Below, piece by piece: positions 29,180-37,500 of a stretch of DNA of 37,500 bases (positions are counted from its first letter, which is position 1; the number at the start of each line of letters is the position of its first letter). Position numbers and translations under genes: made by a program. The notes beneath the pieces were generated by a model, which saw only the letters and a list, made by a program, of their open reading frames with translations, searched no databases and had not been told where the DNA came from. Source of the DNA: Neocallimastix lanati (nom. inval.) (taxonomy: Eukaryota; Neocallimastigomycota; Neocallimastigomycetes; Neocallimastigales; Neocallimastigaceae); the NCBI GenBank assembly GCA_016946835.1, contig JACVTC010000204.1, positions 42,501 through 80,000 of the forward strand, written 5' to 3'.

Positions 29180-29451
29180 TTAAATGTGGATTCAAATTTG
29201 ATATGAAATCTTATGTAAAAGTTAATTTGTATCAAAAAATTGTCCAACATGTTGCTCTTGTTGTAATAAAAGTAACAATATACCCAGTTTTAAACACTGA
29301 ATATTTTTATGTCTTAAATTTAAAGAATTTAGGCAACAATTCATTCAATTTGTTGATGAAATTTATATTAATTTTTCTCCAATTGTTTATGAGAAATCTT
29401 TGAACATTCCTGTTGACAAAGAGGAAGATTTTGATGATAATATCAATTTTT
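29180..29451 (+). mobile_element. LINE fragment (copy 3, plus strand): C-terminal zinc-finger end of ORF2, broken
   Basis: Read on the plus strand it gives CGFKFDMKSYV, then, one frame over, NCPTCCSCCNKSNN, FKH and CLKFKEFRQQF. This matches block for block the end of the neighbouring LINE copy 1 (CGYKFDARVAKAA, CPERCPCCY, LEHWFSKCYLFREFR). A frameshift between the two blocks and a stop after the His show that it is dead. Its orientation is opposite to the other copies. Confidence 0.7.
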
Positions 29452-29474
29452 GAGTACTCTGTCTCCTTAGAAGA

Positions 29475-30072
29475 AATTCAAACAGTATATACATTACTAT
29501 TTGATATTGGACAATATTTGGAAATTATTAAAAGTTTTTATAAAGAATTTCAATATCCTTAAATATATTTCATTCAAATTCACATAAAAGATAACATTTA
29601 GAAAACCAATGTTCCAATCGAGGATTACTATTTTTTCTATAATAACAAGTACACCGTTCTGGACAGTCGTCTTCAATCATAATGGCGGTTTTGGCAACAC
29701 AAGCATCAAATTTATATCCACATCTGGCACGAAGTACCCATCGGAAATCAATGCTATATTCAAGATACTTAAAGTTGAACTTTAGGAAGTCTCTATTTTT
29801 CTCAAATTAATTTTTCTTATAAGCCTTAGTTTTTGATTGATTTTCCAGACATATCTCTATCCCAGTACAGTAAAAGTTTACAACTACTTTTTTTTTTTTT
29901 TTTGTTAGTGGAAATTTATCTATTTTGTCTGATAAAATTTTACCTTCTTTACAACGTGATATATCCCTATGTAAATCAGTGATAATACAATTTGTGTTTT
30001 TTCCACCTTTTTAAAACATCTTACCTGAGAAATCGCACATTTCGCTGATAAAGGAGGAATGTTAAGTTCTAT
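29475..30072 (-). mobile_element. LINE copy 2, 3' half: degenerate ORF2 C-terminus
   Basis: The minus strand reads ELNIPPLSAKCAISQV, then a decayed version of the block found intact at 31841-32200, then the zinc-finger region with NSNPRLEHWFSKCYLL. Nucleotide similarity to copy 1 is obvious over some 500 bp, with many indels and stops. Its upstream half is displaced to 33048-33162 by later insertions; the two halves join across the AGAAACACAAT target. Confidence 0.85.
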
Positions 30073-30083
30073 AGAAACACAAT
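30073..30083. repeat. Target-site duplication AGAAACACAAT (left copy)
   Basis: The same 11-mer recurs at 30862-30872 and 33037-33047. The copies flank two successive retro-insertions. On the minus strand each of the two leftmost copies directly follows a poly(A). Confidence 0.8.
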
Positions 30084-30861
30084 TTTTTTTTTTAGACTGT
30101 GAGAAACTTTATTTAATTTATAATAATAGTAAAATTACATGATTTAAATGAAAAATAAAAAAAAATACATGAAATGAAATATTATATTTTATATAATTAT
30201 AAAAGCTCATTAGAAACAATAGTTTCTAACTTCTCCCATTCATCGATGATAACACTACGTTCATTATTGCGAGTAATAATTTCAGTATTAGTGTTATCAA
30301 ACGAATCTGTATCAGATCTTTCACTTGAAGGTGAAAATCCATGCCTTATCATTTCGACGTCGACGCTCTTAGCAACGGTAGATTCAATAGATTCAACGAA
30401 ATACCATTTCATCATTAATCTAAAAGATCAACAAATTAATGGTATTACGTTTGTTAAATACTCCGCAATCCCCACAAAATACGGAACAGACGACGAAGTT
30501 GAACTTTGTTTAAAAATATAGTTAACTAATTGTCTTTGTTCCACATCATTAACTTTAATCTTTTCATATATTGAAAGCCCGCCAAGAAGAGCACTCAATA
30601 TAAAATAATAAAATATTATTATTATAATCCTTTTTTGAATCGTCCAAGGATTTTTGTTCAATTATCATTGCAAACTTCAAAAAGAGATCATCCAGAAAAT
30701 ATAAAGACTTTTTTATTTATGTAATTCTCCAATTCTTTACCAATTCTTTACAAGCAAAGAATTTAAGAAATCGAACGTACGAATTTAACTTGACATTTAA
30801 ATTACTATTTAATTTGGATTGTATAGGTTTCAATGATAAAGATTCATCAAAAGGAATACCA
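30084..30861 (-). pseudogene. Chimeric retrocopy: LINE RT fragment joined to the 3' end of a membrane-protein mRNA
   Basis: On the minus strand it starts at 30860 with a 5'-truncated piece of LINE reverse transcriptase (LGIPFDESLSLKPI, the same position as copy 1's YLGVPFSNDLELKPI). From about 30661 a different coding sequence follows. It has one hydrophobic segment (IIIIIFYYFILSALLGGLSI), a polar loop, a second hydrophobic segment (VPYFVGIAEYLTNVIPLIC), an in-frame TGA at 30428-30430 probably replacing Trp, then SFRLMMKWYFVE and a Ser/Thr/Asp-rich tail ending at 30197. About 105 nt later comes an AATAAA signal (about 30105), then poly(A) at 30084-30093. The layout resembles the last two helices and cytoplasmic tail of a multi-pass membrane protein; the family is not identified. 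It has no introns, as expected for a retrocopy. Confidence 0.7.
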
Positions 30862-30872
30862 AGAAACACAAT
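30861..30872. repeat. Target-site duplication AAGAAACACAAT (middle copy)
   Basis: It is identical over 12 bp to 33036-33047. It bounds LINE copy 1 on its poly(A) side, and it also serves as the distal duplication of the chimeric retrocopy. Confidence 0.8.
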
Positions 30873-33035
30873 TTTTTTTTTATTTTTTTATAGCCTCAAT
30901 TATTGCGAACTTTAATCTTTATTTATTTATTCTTATATAAAATACATGAGTACTTTTAATTTTAATAAAAAATAAAATAACACAGAATTAACAAAATAAA
31001 TAAATATTATTTGTCCAATTTGAACATAATAATAAATGAAATAGTAACATGAAATAAAAAGTAATAATCAAAAATAAGTGTATAAATAAATTCAGAAAAA
31101 AGTTCATATGCAAAGAACCTCACCTCCTTATGGATTAGGGTATGAATTGTCTATCTGAAAGAAATTATGGTCTTCTCCTTCAAAGGCATTGGCCTTGCTT
31201 GCCTGTCTTACTACATTTTCAGCATTGACGCTCCTGGTTAATTGCGCTTATACTTTCGGAATAGTAATCCTTGCCGAGTACTAGCCCGAGGCATAATTTC
31301 TGTAAAGAGAGCCGCAGATCGCACCAACAATGGAGTTTTTGAATAATTACCAGAAATGATTTGGTTCTTAAACAAAATATCCCATTCCTTTTTATGATTT
31401 AAATCTATTATGTCTGCATCCCTTCCACCAAGAAGAAAGTTATATAATCGGTTCAACGTCACATATATATTTACACACTCATTATTCAGAAAATTACTTA
31501 AATTACCACGATTTTCACCAATTGAACTATTCACTAAATTAGAAGTAACGATATTATAATTTCCACTTTTATAAATATTAATAATTCTATTTTCACTATC
31601 ACTATTTCTACTATTATTAATATTATATACTTCGTTACTACTATCAGAATCAAAACTTAGTTCTATATTATTCATATCTGTGATAACAGTGTCTACATTA
31701 CTATTAGATATTGGACAATATTTAGAAATAATATAAAATATTTCATAAAGAATTTCAATATCCTTAAAATATTTCATTCGAAATTCACGGAAAAGATAGC
31801 ATTTAGAAAACCAATGTTCCAATCGAGGATTACTATTTTTTCAATAACAACAAGGACACCTTTCAGGACAGTCTTCTTCAATTATTTTGGCGGCTTTGGC
31901 AACACGAGCATCGAATTTATATCCACATCTGACACGAAGTACCCATCGGAAGCCAATGCTAAATTCAGGATATTTATAATTTAGCTTAAGATACTCTCTG
32001 GTTTTCTCAAAATTATTATTTTTATAAGCCTTAGCTTTGATTGATTTTCCTGCTATATCTCTATCCCAGTAAAAGTTTAAAATAGCTTTATTTGATGGAA
32101 ATTTATCTAATTTATCAGCTAAAATTTTACTTTCTTTATCCCATGCATGACGTCTACAACGAGATATATCTCTAAGTAAATCAGAGATAATAAATTTCAA
32201 GTTTTTCCATTTTTTAAAACGCTATACATGAGCAATCGCACATTTCGCTGAAAGAGGAGGAACGTTAAGTTCTTTAGAAAAAGGGAAGTAAAGCTATTCC
32301 CTTTAGAAAATCCTTCGATTCAGTATAATCCTAAATTAACTAGTGTCTGTGTACTTCTCGTTCTATCTTTGTTAGATCCAAGTAGAGGTGCATAATATGA
32401 AACTTGTCCAATTACTATATCTGAAAATAACATTCATTTATAAGGGATAGGAATATGAGGATTCTTAAGAAATCCTTTTATGGAGAGAAGTGTCTTTTCT
32501 AACTTTATTATTCATTCTCTATATGATCGGTTTCAATTCTAAATCATTTGAAAATGGTACACCTAAGTAGGTATAGCAATTCATTTTAGGTAACTCTTGA
32601 CTTGAAAGATAAAAGGTAGGATTACTATTATAAAGAAATCTAGAAACTTCCTCTCGTACTACTAGACTGGCACTTTTATTGATACCAAATTGCATTTCAT
32701 TATTCCTAGCCCATTTACTGGCAAACTTTAACAATTTCTTAAGTTGGGATCTTGCTGGAGCACATAACACAATGTCATCTGCGAAAAGACCTCCACAACA
32801 ACGTTTATCACCAATAGAGATGCCATATTTATTACAATTATTAAAAATATCATTAATGAACAAGTTAAACAAAATTGGTGAAAAGGAACAACCTTGACGA
32901 ACTCCATTCTTAATATTAAATGATTCCGATAATTGTCCATCAACTCTTACACAAGCCTTGGAAGATAAGTATAAATTTTCAATAAAATTAGCACTTACCT
33001 CTAATACCTAAGTGATTAATCTTCATTAATACATT
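30873..33035 (-). mobile_element. LINE (non-LTR retrotransposon) copy 1: 5'-truncated, inactivated ORF2
   Basis: The minus strand begins at 33035 inside the reverse transcriptase (LMKINHLGIRG). It continues with LYLSSKACVRVDGQLSESF, GVRQGCSFSPILFNLFINDIF and GGLFADDIVLCAP, the polymerase FADD catalytic motif. Thumb and connector blocks follow (YLGVPFSNDLELKPI, SYYAPLLGSNKDRTRSTQ), then a basic C-terminal domain with a CPERCPCC...H....C zinc finger and a further 200-residue tail (LLVRSAALFTEIMPRASTR). Lesions are a frameshift at about 32990, stops at 32519, 32435-32437, 32320-32322 and 31841, and frameshifts at about 32490, 32210-32280 and 31240. After the last one the frame runs to a TAA at 31128. 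The 3' end has AATAAA motifs and a poly(A)-like tail at 30873-30890. No endonuclease or ORF1 is present because of the 5' truncation. Confidence 0.92.
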
Positions 33036-33047
33036 AAGAAACACAAT
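33036..33047. repeat. Target-site duplication AAGAAACACAAT (right copy)
   Basis: It marks the 5' boundary of LINE copy 1 and the resumption of the older LINE copy 2. Confidence 0.8.
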
Positions 33048-33161
33048 AAAGGGATGTAAAATTTATTCCCATTAAAAAATTCTTCATTCCAGTATAATCC
33101 TGTATTAACTAGCATTTGAGTAGTTATTGTTCTTTCTTTAATGAAGAAATAGTAAATACTT

Positions 33162-33162
<1 letters not shown>
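33048..33162 (-). mobile_element. LINE copy 2, 5' half (RT connector region)
   Basis: The minus strand reads IKERTITTQMLVNTGLYW, then NEEFFNGNKFYIP, colinear with KDRTRSTQTLVNLGLY in copy 1. The plus-strand string GGGATGTAAAATTTATTCCC aligns with copy 1's GGGAAGTAAAGCTATTCCC at 32283-32301. Its continuation is at 30072 and leftwards. It is bounded on the right by a 37-bp A-run (33163-33199). Confidence 0.82.

Positions 33163-33199
<37 letters not shown>
33163..33199. repeat. Poly(A) run, about 37 bp
   Basis: This homopolymer on the plus strand abuts the end of LINE copy 2. It is not in the orientation of that element's own tail. Confidence 0.85.
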
Positions 33200-33201
<2 letters not shown>

Positions 33202-33257
33202 AAAATATGAAAAAAGGAAAAAGACAATATGGAAGAAAAATAATACTATTTCTTAAA

Positions 33258-33433
33258 TTTTTTTTTTTTTAACGGCAGCAAACTTGTTTCATCTTTATTA
33301 ATTAAATATTTGATAAAATACATGTAATAAAATAATAAAAAAAAGATAAAAAAAATAAACAAAAAATAAAGCACAAAATAAAATAAAATAATGGTATAAT
33401 ATATTCTAGTTTCATTTAATTAATAAAAAAAAA
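33258..33433 (-). mobile_element. LINE 3'-tail insertion (copy 4), 176 bp, flanked by a 13-bp duplication
   Basis: On the minus strand it ends ATGTATTTTATC...AATAAAGATGAAACAAGTTTGCTGCCGTT plus poly(A). This resembles the tail of copy 1 (ATGTATTTTATATAAG...AATAAAGATTAAAGTTCGC). The 13-mer ACTATTTCTTAAA occurs immediately outside both ends (33245-33257 and 33434-33446), the hallmark of target-primed insertion. Only 3' UTR is present, so it is severely 5'-truncated. Confidence 0.7.
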
Positions 33434-33511
33434 ACTATTTCTTAAAATTTTTTAAAAATAACTAAAAACTTTGATAAATAATATCAATTACAAACAACTG
33501 ATATTAAGCAA

Positions 33512-33664
33512 TTATGCAATTGTACCAAAAACACACATTGCCCAATGTTTGGATTTTTTATTATCCCCATTAGTATGACAAGAATTATGATGGTTTTCCT
33601 TCATTGAACCCCATAGAAAGTGATACGTTCCTGTGGGGTTATCAAATTCAGGAATAAGTTTAAT
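33512..33664 (-). pseudogene. Last-exon-like gene fragment of unknown family
   Basis: A 50-codon minus-strand frame ends in TAA at 33512-33514 and is preceded by a good acceptor (TTTTTAAG). It reads IKLIPEFDNPTGTYHFLWG, then SMKENHHNSCHTNGD, then KHWAMCVFGTIA. Base composition and residue mix (Trp, His, Cys, Gly) are clearly coding, unlike the flanks. I do not recognise the family. No further upstream exon could be found before the PFL gene. Either it is the tail end of a decayed gene, or its 5' part was lost. Its apparent 3' UTR was hit by LINE copy 4. Confidence 0.55.
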
Positions 33665-34210
33665 CTTAAAAATACTAAAATTAATAATCTTACTTCAATC
33701 AAGGATGTGAGATAATTTATATATATATATTCCTAGATCATTTAATTTTAATTTATAATTGATATATAATTTTTCCTTTTTAAAAAAAAAAAATCGTGAA
33801 TTAATATATTTTAAATAAGATCATTTTAAAAACTTTAAACTTTTGAAATTAAATACATAATAATCTTAAAAAAAACACATGATCTAATAAAAAGAAAAAA
33901 ATGAAAACTTTTTTTTAAATATCTTATATTTAATTGTTTTTATTTATATTTTAAATGCATTTTTAATTAAAATTATTTCTTTTTTCTTATTTTTTTTTTC
34001 TTTTAAATAAAAAAAAAAAAATAATGAAATAATTATTAAATTTTATAAATAATAAATTTTATATATATATATATATATATTTTGTTATAATAACAATATA
34101 AATTAAGAAAATTTATATTAAATATAAAATAAATTTTTTGATGGAATAATGCATCATTAAAAAAGAATATTTGATTTCTACTTATTTAGATCGATGTTCT
34201 GTTTTTTTCT

Positions 34211-34253
<43 letters not shown>

Positions 34254-34267
34254 ATATGTATATATTA
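33665..34267. other. PFL 3' flank
   Basis: Apart from the edge of the fragment above, this is non-coding A/T-rich DNA. A 40-bp T run (34212-34251) lies 16 bp beyond the PFL stop codon, so PFL pre-mRNA would carry an encoded A40 tract very early in its 3' UTR. Confidence 0.7.
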
Positions 34268-37200
34268 TTACATTTTATCATGGAAGGTACGAGCAATAAC
34301 TTCCTTTTGTTGTTGTGGAGTTAACTTAACAAAGTTTACAGCATAACCGGAAACACGAATAGTAAGATTTGGATAGTTTTCTGGATGAGCCATTGCATCT
34401 TCTAAAGTTTCACGCTTAAGAACATTAACATTAAGATGGTGAGCACCCTTAGAGAAGTAACCGTCTAAAAGACCTGAAAGGTTACCTTGACGTTCTGAAA
34501 CAGTCTTACCAATAGTATTTGGAACAATAGAGAACGTATTTGAAATACCATCCATACAAGAATCGTATCTAACCTTAGCAACAGAAGAAAGCGAAGCAAC
34601 AGCACCAGAGAATTCACGACCGTGCATTGGGTTACAACCTGGAGCAAATGGTTGACCAGCCTTACGACCATCTGGAGTAGAACCAGTTTTCTTACCATAG
34701 ACAACATTTGAAGTAATGGTAAGAATAGAAAGAGTATGCATAGCACCACGATAAGTTGGAGTCTTTCTAAGCTTAGCAATAAGCTTATCAGAAATAGTTC
34801 TAGCAAAGTAATCAACGCGATCATCATCATTACCGAATTTTGGGAAATCACCATCAATCTTGAAATCCACAGTTAAACCAGTTTCTGGATCACGAATTGG
34901 AGTAACCTTAGCATACTTAATAGCAGAGAAGGAATCGGCTACAACAGAAAGACCAGCTACACCAAAAGCCATAAGACGACGAACATCAGTATCGTGAAGT
35001 GCCATTTGAAGAGATTCGTAACAGTATTGGTCATGACAGAAGTGAATTACATTCATGGTGTTGACGTAAAGCTTGGCAATCCAATCCATAGCCTTATCAT
35101 AGGTTTCCCACATCCAATCGAATGGAATTGGACCTTCTGGAACTGAACCGAAGTCTGGACCAACTTGTTTACCTGTTCTTTCATCCTTACCATGGTTTAG
35201 AACATAAAGCATAAGCTTAGCAAGGTTACAACGAGCACCAAAGAATTGCATATCCTTACCAATTCTCATGGCTGATACACAACAAGCAATACCATAATCA
35301 TCACCAAATCTTGCAGCCATAAGAGCATCAGATTCATATTGAATAGATGAAGTATCAATAGAAACCTTGGTAGCAAAGTTCTTGAAATTCTTTGGTAAAG
35401 CCTTGTTCCAAAGGACAGTAATATTTGGTTCTGGAGCTGGACCCAAATTATAGAGAGTGTTAAGAACACGGTAAGAGGTCTTCGTAACTAATGGACGACC
35501 ATCACTTCCCATACCACCAATAGACATAGTAACCCAGGTTGGATCTCCAGCAAATAAGTCATTGTATTCTGGAGTACGTAAGTGACGAGCAAAACGTAAC
35601 TTTAAGATAAGGTTATCAACAATTTCTTGAGCTTCAGATTCAGTAATAATTCCACTCTTCAAATCATTTTCAAAGAAGCAATCAAGGAAAGCATCAACAC
35701 GACCAAGAGACATAGCAGCACCATCTTGTTCCTTGATAGAACCCAAGTAACCAAAGTAAACAAATTGGGTAGCTTCTTTAGCATTCTTAGCTGGTTTAGT
35801 AATATCAATACCATATGATTTAGCCATTTGAGTAAGTTGTTTAAGTGCTTTAACTTGATCAGCAACTTCTCCAATTAATTTCATAGTTGGTTCATCCATT
35901 TGCTTCTTTTGTAATTCAATCTTATCCTTTTGCTTTTGAGCTATAAGACGATCAGTACCGTAAAGGGCAACACGACGGTAATCACCAATTATACGACCAC
36001 GACCATAACCATCTGGTAAACCGGTCATAATTGCATTGGAACGACCGGCTCTCATTTCCTTAGAGTAGATATCAAATACAGCTTCATTGTGAGTCTTACG
36101 ATATTGAGAGAAAATGTGATCAACTTTTTGATCCATTGGAACATTTACGGCCTTAAGAGCATTTCTAACCATTCCAAGACCACCAAATGGCTTTATAGCT
36201 CTCTTTAATGGTTCGTCAGTTTGGTAACCAACGATAACTTCATTTTCTTTATCAAGATAACCTGGTTTGTGAGAAGTAATAGTAGATGGAGTATGTGGAT
36301 CAACAGAATATAAACCACCATTAGCACGTTCCTTAGCTAAGTATTCTTCAGCCTTGGCAAAGAGCTTCTTAGTTCTTTCTGTTGGACCGGCAAGGAAAGA
36401 ACCATCACCTTCATATGGTGTGTAATGTTTCTTAATCCAACCATCGACATCAATAATAGCTTTTTGCATAGCATCATCAGTAATACATGGAGCTTGAGTA
36501 GCATAGTTCTTTACCTGGTAGTAAGGATTTTTAATTTTCTTACCTTCACTATTTTTCTATAGATATTAATTTATAGATTTAAATACATTAAATAATGTTC
36601 AGATATTTTAATTATAGCATTTTTAAATATTATATTATTTTTTTTAATTATATATTATATATATTAAGCATATTATATTTTTAATTTTTTTTTTTTTATT
36701 TTATTATATTATTACAAAAATATATTTTTTATTAAATATTATATGACATTTTTATACGAAACTAATATAATATATAATTTATTTTGTCAATCTTATTATA
36801 AAATAAATGAATGAAATTAAATTATATAGATATTTATATAGTATAAATAAAAATTATTAGGTTTTCTATTTATTAATTATTTTTAAAAAAAAATTAAAAA
36901 ATAATAATAAAATGACAAGAACTATTAAAAATATTTGAAATTTGTTATCATTAACTAGTAACTTCTAAATCAACCTTATGTTATTTTGTCTATTTTATTT
37001 TTTATTCCTCTTTTTTACTATTTTTATTCTTTATTAAGTATATACTAATGATTAACTAATACTCTTATATATTTTTAATGATGCTTTTTCTATTTTATTA
37101 ATTTTTTGTGTCTATTTCTACTATTTTCATTTTTATTAAATGTAAATTATCATTTAACAAATATTCACTTAAAATTTTAACATTTCTTAATCTATTACCA

Positions 37201-37327
37201 TTGATGGAGTATGTAAAGTTCGAGCTGGCTTACTAATTCTAACTCCAGCTACTCTAACAGCGGCAGCAGCTTTAATGGAAATTGTATTAGCAAGGCTACT
37301 TGTTTGAGTTATAGTTAATCCTTCCAT
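34268..37327 (-). CDS. PFL: Pyruvate formate-lyase (formate C-acetyltransferase), probably hydrogenosomal
   Basis: It converts pyruvate and CoA to acetyl-CoA and formate by a glycyl-radical mechanism, and is a main pyruvate route in anaerobic fungi. Two exons, 37199-37327 and 34268-36556, give 805 aa; the single intron is 642 nt. Exon 1 (43 aa) is a presequence-like peptide rich in Ser, Thr, Ala and Arg, with one acidic residue ([19 protein letters not shown], then [20 protein letters not shown]). Bacterial-type PFL starts in exon 2 (about [20 protein letters not shown]). The active-site pair is [15 protein letters not shown] (Cys468/Cys469). The glycyl-radical loop is RVSGYAVNF (Gly780), near the C-terminus as in the family. 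Other matches are [21 protein letters not shown] and [22 protein letters not shown]. All key residues are intact. Its codons are much less A/T-biased than its neighbours', suggesting high expression. It needs a PFL-activating enzyme, which is not in this window. Confidence 0.97.
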
Positions 37328-37500
37328 TATTAATGTTTCTATTTTTACAAATTTCAAAATTAATTTTTTCGTATTTATATATTTTTCAACAGTTCTTTTT
37401 ATTTTTTTTTCTACTCAGAATATCAAAATTTCGTGGTAATTTTGCTTTAGTGGAGAAAAAAGGTGAAAAAAAAAAAAATTAAAATTTGAAAGTATATTTA
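37328..37500. promoter_or_regulatory. 5' flank / 5' UTR of PFL
   Basis: 173 bp upstream of the PFL start are included. They are A/T-rich with T/C-rich tracts on the plus strand. I see no specific promoter element that I would name. Confidence 0.3.

Noticed and set aside
30408-30436. Possible 29-nt intron in the membrane-protein retrocopy (GTAATACC...CTTTTAG)
   Set aside because: Removing it breaks the frame, whereas reading through meets only one TGA and keeps the same frame on both sides; a Trp-to-stop mutation fits better.
34465-35874. Several Leu-rich minus-strand frames within PFL, and a plus-strand frame at 35627-35818
   Set aside because: They are alternative-frame shadows of the intact PFL exon.

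Overview
The window is nuclear DNA from a very AT-rich fungus, most likely an anaerobic gut fungus (Neocallimastigomycota). Three things point there. Base composition is extreme, with long homopolymers and microsatellites throughout. Genes are cut by many short, almost pure A/T introns with GT..AG ends. A complete pyruvate formate-lyase (PFL) gene carries an organelle-type presequence, as expected of hydrogenosomal PFL. The taxonomic call is inference from composition and gene content.

Layout. 1-3027 (-): 3' part of a RasGEF (CDC25-type) gene running off the left edge. 4864-7279 (-): SSF1/Peter Pan, a Brix-domain 60S ribosome biogenesis factor, 7 exons. 8145-11084 (+): CHK1 checkpoint kinase, 14 exons, 481 aa. 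11988-15451 (-): BZZ1-like F-BAR/C1/SH3/SH3 actin-endocytosis protein, with its N-terminal exons unresolved. 16219-20120 (+): an 897-aa, mostly disordered, unrecognised protein transcribed divergently from BZZ1. 20121-26267: a 6-kb gene-poor stretch holding a tetranucleotide microsatellite, an approximately 69-bp tandem array and a possible terminal-inverted-repeat element. 26268-28269 (+): a nucleoside hydrolase. 29.2-33.5 kb: a graveyard of non-LTR (LINE) retrotransposon copies nested inside one another, including a retrocopy that carries the 3' end of an unidentified membrane-protein mRNA. 33512-33664 (-): a last-exon-like fragment of unknown identity. 34268-37327 (-): PFL with a separate presequence exon.

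Most of the genes are housekeeping or signalling genes and do not form one pathway. Two neighbour relations stand out. The BZZ1-like SH3 protein is head-to-head with a disordered, PxxPxR-containing protein. The LINE cluster lies immediately downstream of PFL and records at least two successive insertions at the same target site.

All multi-exon models were assembled by eye from GT..AG sites, reading-frame phase and protein-family similarity. Lengths were checked for phase consistency, but nothing was run computationally. I found no tRNA, rRNA or CRISPR.
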